This document shows, piece by piece, positions 1 to 8,319 of a stretch of DNA of 64,000 nucleotides (position 1 is the stretch's first letter; every line of letters starts with the position of its first letter). The notes under the pieces are model-generated. The model saw only the letters and a list, made by a program, of their open reading frames with translations. It did not search any database and was not told where the DNA came from. A program made the translations under genes and the position numbers. The DNA is taken from positions 310,001 through 374,000 of the forward strand of contig OZ240678.1 of assembly GCA_965198905.1 (NCBI GenBank), read 5' to 3'. The DNA is from CAHJWH01 sp965198905 (GTDB lineage: Bacteria > Pseudomonadota > Alphaproteobacteria > Caulobacterales > Caulobacteraceae).

Positions 1-760
1 GCACCTTGGCCTGCGCCACCGCGAGCGCTGCAGCCACGCGGTCCTCGTCCAGGACGGCGGCGTCCTTGAGCTGCACGCGCCGGCGCATTGCGGCCAGCGC
101 ATCCTGCGCCCCTGTGACGGAGCGACGGTCCAGCTCGGCTTCGGCGCTGGCGCGCACCCACGTGAACCAGGCGTCGGCCAGGGCGAGAGCCGTCTTGTGG
201 CGCGCGTCGTCGACCTCGTCCTTGGCGGCCTCCACACCCAGATCGCCGGTCTCGCGATCCAGCCGCGCCTTGCCGGGAAGACGGAAGGCGCGTTCGGCGC
301 CGACGTAACCTTCCGGGAAGGTCGCGGACGGAGAGCGTCCAGGCTGGCTATAGTAGTCGCTCTCGTAGCGGCCGGCTGCGGTGGCGGTGAAGGTGGTCTC
401 GTGTTCACCGACGCGCAGTCGCTCGGCCTGGGCGCGGGCCGCGTCCAGCCGGTCCCGGGCCGCTTGGACATCGGGGCTGGCGTCGAGGGTGGCCTGGACC
501 AGCGGCTCGGGCGGCAGGGCGACATCCAGCGGGGCCGCGCCCGGCGTCGGGGTCGGTGCAGAAGCGGGGGACAAAGGCGTCGCATAGGTCGCGGCGGGCA
601 TGGCCGGCGGGCTGTAGCCCGGCGACGGCGCAGGCGGGGCGGGGGCGACACTGATCGGCGGCGCGGCGCCAGCGGTGGACATGGTGGGCGGCGCGCTGCT
701 CTGCGCCAGCGCCGCGTGAGAGGTGGCGGCGAGCAGCAGGCCGATCAGGGCGCGCCTCAT
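1..760 (-). CDS. TolC-family outer-membrane efflux protein, 3' part cut off by window edge
   Basis: Outer-membrane channel subunit of the tripartite efflux system encoded just upstream. About 253 codons are visible from the ATG at 760, reading off the left end of the window. The start is followed by a signal peptide (MRRALIGLLLAATSHAALAQ), then a Pro/Ala-rich linker of about 60 residues and the first alpha-helical region typical of the OEP family (PEPLVQATLDASPDVQAARD, then long Ala/Arg/Glu-rich helices). The ATG overlaps the TGA of the RND pump by 3 bases, so translation is probably coupled. The Pro-rich linker is longer than usual. The family is clear; the substrate is inferred from the metal-type RND partner. 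Confidence 0.85.
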   Translation of the reverse strand, partial: MRRALIGLLLAATSHAALAQSSAPPTMSTAGAAPPISVAPAPPAPSPGYSPPAMPAATYATPLSPASAPTPTPGAAPLDVALPPEPLVQATLDASPDVQAARDRLDAARAQAERLRVGEHETTFTATAAGRYESDYYSQPGRSPSATFPEGYVGAERAFRLPGKARLDRETGDLGVEAAKDEVDDARHKTALALADAWFTWVRASAEAELDRRSVTGAQDALAAMRRRVQLKDAAVLDEDRVAAALAVAQAKV

Positions 761-3700
761 GCGGCCATGCCCGGCCCGGCGTCGTGCTTGTCCCGCGGCG
801 CCACGCCGTAGCGCAGGAACAGCATGGGCAGCATGATCAGGGTGAGCAGGGTGGAGGTGACCAGTCCGCCCACCACCACCACCGCCAGCGGCCGCTGCAC
901 CGACGATCCCGGCCCGCTGGCGAACAGCAGCGGCACAAGGCCGAGCGCGGTGATCGAGGCGGTCATCAGCACGGGACGGAGCCGCCGCTTGGCGCCTTCT
1001 ACAACAACCTCCTTCAGCGCCACGCCGTCCTTCAGCATGGCGCTGTAGTGGTCCACCAGCACCAGCCCGTTCAGCACCGCGATGCCCAGCAGCGCGATGA
1101 AGCCGACCGACGCTGGCACCGACAGGTACTGGCCCGAAACCCAAAGGGTCAGCATTCCGCCGACCAGCGCAAAGGGCACGTTCACCATGATCAGGATCAT
1201 CTGGCGCACCGAATCGAGCGCCAGGTAGAGCACCACGCAGATCAGCACGAGGGCGATGGGAATGACCAGGAGGATGCGGGCCGCGGCGCGTTTCTGCTCC
1301 TGGAACTGGCCGGCCCACTGCAGGTGGTAGCCGGACGGCAGCTTGACCTGCTGGGCCACCGCCTTCTGGGCGTCCTTGACGAAGGCGACCAGGGCGCGGT
1401 GCTCCACATTAACTTGAACCTCCGCATCGCGCTCCTGATGCTCGCGGTCGATCGACACGGGACCTTCGTTGCGGGTGACCTGGGCCATGTCCTCCAGGTG
1501 CGCCTCACCCCCGCCGGGGGTGGCGATCTCGGTCTGGGCGAACGTCTCCGGGTGCTGCCGCATGGTATCGGGCGCGCGGATCAGGATGGGGGTGCGCTTA
1601 TCGACGTCGCGCACCAGACCCGCCTGCACCCCCTCCAGCATCGCGCGCATGTCGTCCTGCATGGACTGCACGCTCACGCCGTAGCCGCCGGCGCGCATCC
1701 GGTCGGCCTTGAGCTCCAGGTAGGAGAGGCGGTCGCTGGCCTGGGTCATGGGGTCCGACGCCCCCTTCACCTTGCCGGTCACGTCGCGGATTTGCACGGC
1801 GAGCTTGGAGAGCTTGTCCAGGTCCTTGCCGAAGATCTTGATCACCACCGCCCCGCGGGCGCCGGTCAGCATCTCGTCGGTCCGCATCTCGATCGGCTGG
1901 GTGAAGCTCGATTCCAGCCCCGGGAAGCGGGTCATGATCTGCCTGATCTGGCCGACGATGAAGCTGACGTTCTTGTGGCGCCAGGTCTTCTTGGGTCTCA
2001 GGGTGATGAAGGTGTCGGTCTCGTTCAGCCCCATGGGGTCCAGGCGAAGCTGGTCCGCCCCCGTGCGGCTGACGACGTCCTTGACCTCGGGCACCTCCTT
2101 CAGAATGGCCTTCTGGACCATCCCGTCGATGGCCAGCGAGCGGGCCAGGTTGATGGAGGGCTGTTTGGTGAGCTGCATCACGATGGTGCCCTCCTCCAGG
2201 GTCGGGATGAAGCTCTTGCCCACCAGGAAATAGCCCGCCACCGACACCAGCGCCCCGGCCACGGCGATGCCGATGATCAGTCGGGGACGACCGAGCGCCC
2301 CCTTCAGCAGCCGCTCGTAAGGCGGCAATATCTTGCGCATCAACCAGGACGGCTTGTGCGGCTTGGGCGTCTGGCCGGGCTTCAGCTCGGTGGTCTTCAA
2401 TACCAGCGAGGCCAGCGCCGGGGTGAAGGTCAGGCTGAGCAGCAGCGAGGCCGCCAGGGCGAACACGATGATCACCGCCACGGGGCGGAACATCTTGCCC
2501 TCCTGGCCCTGAAGCGACAGCAGCGGGGTGAAGACCAGGCAGATGATGAACACGCCCGCAGTGACCGGCTTGATCACCTCCTTGGCGGCCTCGGCCACGA
2601 CCTCGCGCCGCGGGCGCCGGCCGTGGTCCTCGGCCAAGCGCTCGGTGGCGTTTTCCACGATCACGATGGCTCCGTCGACCAGCATGCCGATGGCGATGGC
2701 CAGGCCGCCGAGGCTCATCAGGTTGGCCGAGATGCCCGTGACCCGCATCAGCAGCACGGTGATCAAGGCGGCCATGGGCAGGCTGAGCGCCACCACGCTC
2801 GACGCCCTCACGTCCAGCAGGAACAGGAAGAGCAGCGCGACCACGAACAGCATGGCCTCCAGCAACGCCTCGACCACCGTATGCACCGCCCGGTGGATCA
2901 GCTTGGAGCGGTCGTAGAAGATGTAGGGCTTCACCCCCTTCGGCAGCTCGATGGAGGCGAGCTTGGCGCGGCTGTCGGCGATCACCTGGTCGGCGTTCGC
3001 CCCTTTCAGCGACTCCACGATCGCCTCCGACACCTCGCCCTGGCCGTCCTTGGTCACCGCGCCATAGCGGGTCATCGAGCTGATCTTGACGGTCGCCAAA
3101 TCGCCGAGCCGGACCTGACCGCCGCCTTTCTGCGCGATCATGGTGTCGCGCAGATCGTCGACGGTCTTGATCGCGCCGACGCTGCGCACGATCAGGGCCT
3201 GATCGGTCTCGTCCAGCCGCCCGGCTCCGTCGTCTCGGTTCGCCGTCATCAGCTGGGCCTTCAGATCGTCCACGGTCAGGCCGGCGTGAGCCAAGGCGGC
3301 GGGGTCGGGCTCGACCTCATAGGCCTCCACCAGACCGCCGAGGGCGTTCAGGTCCGCCACGCCCTTCACCGAGCGCAGCGCCGGGCGCAGCGTCCAGTCC
3401 ACCAGGGTGCGGCGCTCGCGCAGGTTCAGATCGCCGCCTTCCAGCGTGAACATCAGCACCGCCGACAGCGGCGTGGCGATGGGGGCGAGGCCGCCCGTCG
3501 CATCCGGCGGCAGTTCGTCCTTGGCCTGCTGCAGGCGCTGGAACACCTGGTCGCGCGCCCAATAAAGGCCGGACCCCTCCTCGAAGTCCAAGGTGACGGT
3601 CACCACCGCGTACTTGGAGACCGAGCGCATGGTGGTCTCTTTGGGGATCGCCTCCAGCGCGACCTCGAGCGGGGTGGTGACCTGGCTCTCCACCTCCTGC

Positions 3701-3873
3701 GGGGTCAGGCCCGGAGCGCGGTAGATGACCTTGACCTGCACCGGGGAAACGTCGGGAAAGGCGTCGATGGGCAGGCCCACGATCGCCCACGCGCCCGCCG
3801 CCGCCAATGCAACATAGAACAGCAGCGCCAGCCACCGCTGGGCGACCGAAAGATCGACGAGACGGTTCAGCAC
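757..3873 (-). CDS. CusA/CzcA-type heavy-metal RND efflux pump
   Basis: Inner-membrane proton-driven pump of 1038 residues, the usual length for the HME branch of RND permeases. It has an N-terminal TM helix, two large periplasmic loops and a duplicated 12-TM layout. The TM4 region shows IGMLVDGAIVIVENATERL, the Asp/Glu-bearing motif of CzcA/CusA proteins rather than the AcrB pattern. The start is a GTG one base after the adaptor stop, and the 3' end overlaps the channel gene. The ion cannot be decided: I did not find the full CusA methionine set, so Zn/Co/Cd-type or Cu/Ag-type export both remain possible. Part of a leftward adaptor-pump-channel operon. Confidence 0.92.
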   Translation of the reverse strand: MLNRLVDLSVAQRWLALLFYVALAAAGAWAIVGLPIDAFPDVSPVQVKVIYRAPGLTPQEVESQVTTPLEVALEAIPKETTMRSVSKYAVVTVTLDFEEGSGLYWARDQVFQRLQQAKDELPPDATGGLAPIATPLSAVLMFTLEGGDLNLRERRTLVDWTLRPALRSVKGVADLNALGGLVEAYEVEPDPAALAHAGLTVDDLKAQLMTANRDDGAGRLDETDQALIVRSVGAIKTVDDLRDTMIAQKGGGQVRLGDLATVKISSMTRYGAVTKDGQGEVSEAIVESLKGANADQVIADSRAKLASIELPKGVKPYIFYDRSKLIHRAVHTVVEALLEAMLFVVALLFLFLLDVRASSVVALSLPMAALITVLLMRVTGISANLMSLGGLAIAIGMLVDGAIVIVENATERLAEDHGRRPRREVVAEAAKEVIKPVTAGVFIICLVFTPLLSLQGQEGKMFRPVAVIIVFALAASLLLSLTFTPALASLVLKTTELKPGQTPKPHKPSWLMRKILPPYERLLKGALGRPRLIIGIAVAGALVSVAGYFLVGKSFIPTLEEGTIVMQLTKQPSINLARSLAIDGMVQKAILKEVPEVKDVVSRTGADQLRLDPMGLNETDTFITLRPKKTWRHKNVSFIVGQIRQIMTRFPGLESSFTQPIEMRTDEMLTGARGAVVIKIFGKDLDKLSKLAVQIRDVTGKVKGASDPMTQASDRLSYLELKADRMRAGGYGVSVQSMQDDMRAMLEGVQAGLVRDVDKRTPILIRAPDTMRQHPETFAQTEIATPGGGEAHLEDMAQVTRNEGPVSIDREHQERDAEVQVNVEHRALVAFVKDAQKAVAQQVKLPSGYHLQWAGQFQEQKRAAARILLVIPIALVLICVVLYLALDSVRQMILIMVNVPFALVGGMLTLWVSGQYLSVPASVGFIALLGIAVLNGLVLVDHYSAMLKDGVALKEVVVEGAKRRLRPVLMTASITALGLVPLLFASGPGSSVQRPLAVVVVGGLVTSTLLTLIMLPMLFLRYGVAPRDKHDAGPGMAA

Positions 3874-3874
3874 G

Positions 3875-4939
3875 TCACTTCTCGGCCAGGTCTTTCAGCT
3901 CGCTGACGCCCGAGACCGCGACCGGCGTTCCGGCCGACACCGCGCCACGGAACGTCACCGCGCCGTCGGCGAAGCCCGAGACATCCACCGGAACGGGCGC
4001 GAACCCGCCGGCGCGCTTGACGAACACCACCGGCGTCTCGTGGACCCGCACCAGCGCCCCGCGCGGCGCCTGCCACAGCCCCCGGGTTCCGGCGTCGAAA
4101 ATCTGAACCGTGGTCATGCGCCCGGGGATGAAGGCCGGGCGCGGCGGGACCTCGGCCAGCAGCGAGACCGAGCGGGTCGTGGGATCGACCTGGGCCCCGA
4201 CCGACACCACCCTGCCCTGCGCCCCTTCCACCACGGCGCGGTCGCCGACCCTGACCCGACCGGCGAGGTCGGCGGCCAAGGTCGCTTGCGCCTGGATGCG
4301 GTCGGCGACGTCCACGGTGAAGGCCGGAGCCCCCGCCGCCAGCGCTTGGCCCGCCTGGACCCCGACATTGGCGACCCGCCCGGCGATGGGGGATTTGAGG
4401 GCGTAATGGCCGGCGCTGTCGATGCCGGCCGCATTCACGCCCAGCGCCTTGGCGTGCTCGATGGCCTCGGCGCTCTTCAGCCGGGCGTGCGTCTCCTCCT
4501 CCCGCGCGCCGGCGACAATACCCTCGCGGACCAGCTCGGCGGTCCTGCGCTCTGCATCCGCGGCGACCTCCGTCTCCGCACGCGCCTGGGCGAGGTCGGC
4601 GGCGGCGGTGAGGGCGTCGCGGCTGAACACGTTGGCGAGCGACTGACCCGGACGGACGGACTGGCCCTCCACCACGGACACCCGCGTCACCACGCCCGGA
4701 TAGGGCGCGCTCACCGCCACCCGCCCGTTCGGGGGCGGCGTGAACATGGCGGGGACGCGCGCCACGGGCTGAACCTCGGCGGGCGTGACCTGCGCCAGCT
4801 CGATGTGGAGCCCCTTGATCTGCGCCGCCGTCAGCTTCAGCAACGGGACCTTGATGACTGCAGCCCCCGCTGGCGACGTGATCGCCACGATCAGCAACAG
4901 GCCTGTCGATATGAAGACCCAGGACGGCGGATGACGCAT
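3875..4939 (-). CDS. Periplasmic adaptor (membrane fusion protein) of heavy-metal RND system
   Basis: HlyD/CusB-family adaptor, 354 residues. An N-terminal hydrophobic segment (WVFISTGLLLIVAITSPAGA) exports or anchors it. The first lipoyl half is seen as GRVAVSAPYPGVVTRVSVVE near residue 75, followed by a helical hairpin rich in Ala/Glu, the second lipoyl half (SPIAGRVANVGVQAGQALAA) and a beta-barrel/membrane-proximal region. It lacks the long His- or Met-rich leader of some metal adaptors. First gene of the three-gene operon. The 48 bases before the start carry only this gene's leader; a perfect inverted repeat lies just upstream of that. Confidence 0.88.
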   Translation of the reverse strand: MRHPPSWVFISTGLLLIVAITSPAGAAVIKVPLLKLTAAQIKGLHIELAQVTPAEVQPVARVPAMFTPPPNGRVAVSAPYPGVVTRVSVVEGQSVRPGQSLANVFSRDALTAAADLAQARAETEVAADAERRTAELVREGIVAGAREEETHARLKSAEAIEHAKALGVNAAGIDSAGHYALKSPIAGRVANVGVQAGQALAAGAPAFTVDVADRIQAQATLAADLAGRVRVGDRAVVEGAQGRVVSVGAQVDPTTRSVSLLAEVPPRPAFIPGRMTTVQIFDAGTRGLWQAPRGALVRVHETPVVFVKRAGGFAPVPVDVSGFADGAVTFRGAVSAGTPVAVSGVSELKDLAEK

Positions 4940-4986
4940 TTACGGTTTCAATCCCGAGTCCGACTCCATCACTTGACGCCGCCGCC

Positions 4987-5011
4987 ATGAAGGCGCCTCA
5001 AATGCCTTCAT
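4987..5011. promoter_or_regulatory. Perfect 8-bp inverted repeat upstream of the RND operon
   Basis: ATGAAGGC and GCCTTCAT are exact reverse complements separated by 9 bases, centred about 60 bases before the adaptor ATG. The size and place suit a dimeric repressor or activator site for the efflux operon. No regulator gene of the MerR, ArsR or CopY kind is in the window, so the binding protein is unknown. Confidence 0.4.
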
Positions 5012-5093
5012 TCCCCAAGACGACGGGGCTCGTCGGTCGTTCACGATGAACTCTCGCGGAGCAATCCAGCCGGCCTCCGGCATTTTACGCCTC

Positions 5094-5179
5094 AAGCCTG
5101 TTGCAGGCTTTGATGCGCCTCGAATCCCTCAATGCCCAGCAGGATTGCTTTTAAGCGATGCGACTGCTTGGCGTTGAGG
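5094..5179. repeat. Two hairpin-forming segments between RND operon and DUF4142 gene
   Basis: Bases 5094-5110 form a perfect 7-bp stem (AAGCCTG / CAGGCTT) with a 3-base loop. Bases 5127-5136 and 5170-5179 are 9/10 complementary (CCTCAATGCC / GGCGTTGAGG). Neither is followed by a clear T-run on either strand, so they are not convincing intrinsic terminators. The 4940-5213 gap holds no credible gene. Confidence 0.3.
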
Positions 5180-5213
5180 GACAAACAAGGCGTCGTGACC
5201 GCCTTGGGCGGGC

Positions 5214-5723
5214 CTATCCGACAGAGGCCTTCAGTTCCTCTCCGACTTTCTTATGCTTTGCATCCATGGCCGCAAACTTCTTTAGATAAGCCTTGATGCG
5301 TGCATTTTGTGTCGACGACTGCTCTTGGTTGGAGTCCGCCTCATCCTTTAAGTTGATCTGCGTCATTTCATCAATGTACGACTTATCGAAGGACGCACCC
5401 TGCATCTCCTTGATTTTGGCCAGGGATTGCGCGTCCTCCGGCGTCATTCCTGATGGGACGGTGACTCCCTCTTGTTGAGCGAGTTGGGCGAGGGAAGCGT
5501 TCGCGCTCGTGTGATCGCGAACGATCATCGAGGCATAGCTTCGTACATCAGGCTTGGACGCCTTGGACTGCGCCAGTTTACCTAACGCTAGTTCGTAGCG
5601 TGCGCCCTGAACGTCCTTCACTAGGAAAGACCTATCCGCGTCGCTCACTGCAGCCGCAGATGCCGCTCCGGCGACGACTGAGAACGAAACCACCGCAACG
5701 GTCAAAGTGCTAAGCCTTAACAT
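5214..5723 (-). CDS. DUF4142 family exported protein
   Basis: Secreted or periplasmic helical protein of 169 residues. The ATG at 5723 is chosen because AAGGGA sits at proper spacing before it and it opens directly into a signal peptide (MLRLSTLTVAVVSFSVVAGA, cleavage after ASA). The mature part is a ferritin-like four-helix pattern (ELALGKLAQSKASKPDVRSY, YASMIVRDHTSANASLAQLA) typical of DUF4142 (Pfam). The upstream DNA is unusually AT-rich for this window, with TATAAT at 5743-5748 on the minus strand as a likely -10, giving a very short leader. The gene uses more A/T-ending codons than its neighbours, suggesting a different history. Function unknown; relatives are often stress-linked. Confidence 0.85.
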   Translation of the reverse strand: MLRLSTLTVAVVSFSVVAGAASAAAVSDADRSFLVKDVQGARYELALGKLAQSKASKPDVRSYASMIVRDHTSANASLAQLAQQEGVTVPSGMTPEDAQSLAKIKEMQGASFDKSYIDEMTQINLKDEADSNQEQSSTQNARIKAYLKKFAAMDAKHKKVGEELKASVG

Positions 5724-5843
5724 AAGCTGTCCCTTCTCATTTATTATACAACGTTTGATGTATTCTATACTGTAAATTGTCGACAGCCGCAATGACCTCT
5801 GCGCGACCTGACGATAGGCTAAAGCGCGACTTGATCCCCCGAC

Positions 5844-6548
5844 TCATATCACCGTCTCGAAAACCCTGCCCAACCCCGCGGTCACCGCCATGGCGAGTGC
5901 GCCCCAGAATACGACGCGCAGCATGGCCGCGCGTGATCCCGCGCCGCCCAACCTGGCCCCGACGCCCCCTAGACACGCGAGCAGAGCCAGGGTCGCCACG
6001 ACGATCGCTGGCGCCAGCAGGGTCTGGTCGGCGACGAGCGCCACGGCCAAGGGCGCCGCGGCGCCGAGCGAGAAGGACAAGGCCGACGCCAGCGCGGCCT
6101 GCAAAGGCTTGGCCTGGTTGGCGTCAGACAGGCCCAGCTCATCACGAGCGTGGGCGCCAAGCGCGTCATGGGTCATGAGCTGTCGCGCGACCTGGGCCGC
6201 CAGGGTAGCGTCGAGACCGCGTGCGACGTAGATGCCGGCGAGCTCCGCCTCCTCGGCGGCGGGATCGTGCTCTAGCTCCCGAGCTTCCCGGCCTAGATCG
6301 GCCTGCTCGGCGTCGCGTTGCGAGCTGACCGAGACGTATTCGCCCGCCGCCATCGACATGGCCCCGGCGAACAGTCCCGCAGCGCCCGCGACCAGGATCG
6401 CCGAGCGCGTGGCGTGGGCCGACGCCACACCCACGATCAGGCTGGCTGTGGACAGCAAGCCGTCGTCGGCCCCGAGCACAGCAGCGCGCAGCCAACCCAA
6501 CCGCCCGACCTTGTGAGCTTCGATGTGCGTCCTGCGAGCGCGCCTCAA
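5844..6548 (-). CDS. VIT1/CCC1-family iron/manganese transporter
   Basis: Membrane protein of 234 residues of the VIT family, which moves Fe2+ or Mn2+ out of the cytosol. The N-terminal signature GWLRAAVLGADDGLLSTASL and the following LIVGVASA helix match the family; SMAAGEYVSVSSQRD and the charged metal-binding helix (REARELEHDPAAEEAELAGI) come next, then three C-terminal helices. The start is TTG at 6548 with GAGGTGG just before it. It lies 52 bases after the DUF3833 lipoprotein gene, same strand, so it may be the last gene of that operon. Metal preference cannot be read from the sequence. Confidence 0.85.
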   Translation of the reverse strand: MRRARRTHIEAHKVGRLGWLRAAVLGADDGLLSTASLIVGVASAHATRSAILVAGAAGLFAGAMSMAAGEYVSVSSQRDAEQADLGREARELEHDPAAEEAELAGIYVARGLDATLAAQVARQLMTHDALGAHARDELGLSDANQAKPLQAALASALSFSLGAAAPLAVALVADQTLLAPAIVVATLALLACLGGVGARLGGAGSRAAMLRVVFWGALAMAVTAGLGRVFETVI

Positions 6549-6600
6549 CCCACCACCTCAGGATCGGGAGACGCGACGCCATCGTGTGAACGCCTGCGCG

Positions 6601-7167
6601 TCACTTCGCTCCCCCGGGGACCGGACCGCCGTCGCGGCTGATGAGCTCGGAAAGCCTGGCTACGACGACCCCCGCCAATCGGATCGACGCCTCGTTCACC
6701 AACGTGCGGCCACCCGGCTGCAGATACATCCACTGCTCCATCGTGGCTCCAGCCGGCGACTTCATCGGATAGCGGAGGTGGAACAGAGAACCATAAGCCT
6801 CGCCGACCACCTCGCCCGAGGCGTCCGTCAGACTGGCGACGTAATCATGCGCGCCACGTCGTCGCAGGACCCAGGTCCGCGCCTTCGACGGCTCGCCCTC
6901 GAAGGCGACGGTCTGATCCAGGCGAAAGCTCCCGTCCGGCTCCGCCTCGCCGCGACTTTCGACGTGGAAGATTTTGGAAGGCGCGCCCCCCGCCGTCTCA
7001 AGCACGCCCCAGGAATGGGCCGATCCGCTGAAGAAGGCCTCAGGCGACATCTCAGGGGTCTGCGAGGCGAAGTCCTCGACCGGCTTGGCTGTCAAACACC
7101 CTGAGAGCGACAATCCCAGGACGAGTACCGCCAGGCCGCGGGCCAACAGAGGTTGACGAAATATCAC
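6601..7167 (-). CDS. DUF3833 family lipoprotein
   Basis: 188-residue exported lipoprotein. The N-terminus carries a signal peptide ending in a lipobox (LVLGLSLSGC, Cys near residue 24). The body follows the DUF3833 pattern: FFSGSAHSWGVLETAGGAPS, then FHVESRG, RTWVLRRRGAHDYVASLTDA, GEAYGSLFHLRYPM and EQWMYLQPGGRTLVNEASI. The start is GTG, 15 bases after the methyltransferase stop. Relatives have no defined biochemical role; the beta-rich, lipocalin-like look suggests binding of a small hydrophobic molecule, which is inference. Confidence 0.8.
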   Translation of the reverse strand: MIFRQPLLARGLAVLVLGLSLSGCLTAKPVEDFASQTPEMSPEAFFSGSAHSWGVLETAGGAPSKIFHVESRGEAEPDGSFRLDQTVAFEGEPSKARTWVLRRRGAHDYVASLTDASGEVVGEAYGSLFHLRYPMKSPAGATMEQWMYLQPGGRTLVNEASIRLAGVVVARLSELISRDGGPVPGGAK

Positions 7168-7182
7168 GCGGGCGCCCTCACC

Positions 7183-8319
7183 TTAAGCTTTCGTGGCCTC
7201 GATGAGCGGAGACGGCGCCCCGACATCCAACTTACGGACACCGACAAACCCAGCCTCTGTCAGCCAGCCCTTGATCTCCTCGAACGCGTAGGTCGAACCC
7301 GCCTCGCTGTGAACCAGCATGTTGAGGGCGAAGATCAACGCTTCAAGCGGACCGCTCCGGTCTTGTTCCGCGACGAACTCCGCGATGACGATCGAGCCTC
7401 CCACCGCCAGCGCAGCATGGACGCGCGCGAGCAGACGACGCGCCGCGGTTTCACCTTCGCTGTGGATGATGTGCCCGAGCAGAGCCAAGTCATGGTCGCC
7501 GCCGAGATCGACGTCGCTCAGATCACCACCTGAAAAGCGGTACTGGCTGCTAACCGCGTATCGGGCGCATACCTTCGATGTAACCTCGAGCACATGCGGC
7601 CAATCCACGGCGGTGACCTGCACGCTCGCCGACTTCAATGCAAACGGCAAGCTCCACACCGCCGACCCAGCTGCGACGTCGAGGATGCGGCGCGGCTGCG
7701 TGGGATATTGGTCCAAGAGATGGTCGGCGAGTCTGGACGCCGCCGCCCAATTCATCGGCAGCAAACCCTCCACCAAGTCCGCGAAGAGATCGGCGCCGGC
7801 GGCCTGACGGTTCACGACCGTGTGCGGCCGACCTGTGCGAACGCATTGCGTAAGGCCGAGCCACGCCGGAATGAGCTGGGACCCTGCCTGGACGAATAAG
7901 GCGCCGAGGTTCTGCTCCGGCTTGGCCCTGAGCAGATAGGCGGAACTGACCTCATTGAGGTGAAAGCGTCCATCGGAACGCCGCTCCAAAAGTCCGAAGG
8001 CCGCGAGAGCATCGCAGAGCGGCTGAAGCCCTCGGATAGAGGCCCCGACTGACGAACTCAGCTCCACCACGCTCATCGGCTGATCATCGAGGACGTCAAA
8101 GAGGCCGAGATCGACCGCCGCCCGGATGATCAGCGGAGGCGCGAACCCAAACGCCAGCTTCAATAGGAAGTCCGGGCTGGGGGTGTCGGCTCCAGACGAC
8201 GCGCTCGTCGAGACCTCTCCAACAATCGATCGACCGCTGTGTTCCGGCTGGAGTCGGTTCAGCCTCCTGGGCTTCACGGCCGGCGCCGCATCGCCGTGGG
8301 CGATCTCACCGGTCTTCAT
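7183..8319 (-). CDS. SAM-dependent O-methyltransferase (family 2 fold)
   Basis: 378 residues from the ATG at 8319, which has GGAG nine bases upstream and overlaps the glycosyltransferase 3' end by 14 bases; a longer reading to 8400 is possible but less likely. Residues about 55-140 form a winged-helix dimerisation domain (PPLIIRAAVDLGLFDVLDD). The SAM-binding motif is RRILDVAAGSAVWSLPFALK, followed by TAVDWPHVLEVT and DLALLGHIIHSEGE, in the place of the catalytic His region of PF00891 enzymes. Relatives methylate polyketides, phenols or isoprenoid products. Next to a lipid-linked-sugar type glycosyltransferase, the substrate here is unknown. Confidence 0.8.
   Translation of the reverse strand: MKTGEIAHGDAAPAVKPRRLNRLQPEHSGRSIVGEVSTSASSGADTPSPDFLLKLAFGFAPPLIIRAAVDLGLFDVLDDQPMSVVELSSSVGASIRGLQPLCDALAAFGLLERRSDGRFHLNEVSSAYLLRAKPEQNLGALFVQAGSQLIPAWLGLTQCVRTGRPHTVVNRQAAGADLFADLVEGLLPMNWAAASRLADHLLDQYPTQPRRILDVAAGSAVWSLPFALKSASVQVTAVDWPHVLEVTSKVCARYAVSSQYRFSGGDLSDVDLGGDHDLALLGHIIHSEGETAARRLLARVHAALAVGGSIVIAEFVAEQDRSGPLEALIFALNMLVHSEAGSTYAFEEIKGWLTEAGFVGVRKLDVGAPSPLIEATKA

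Noticed and set aside
784..3906. 1040-codon open frame on the plus strand across the whole RND pump gene
   Set aside because: It is antisense to a clear pump gene, rich in His/Gln/Arg/Gly without domains, and arises from the strong third-position GC bias.
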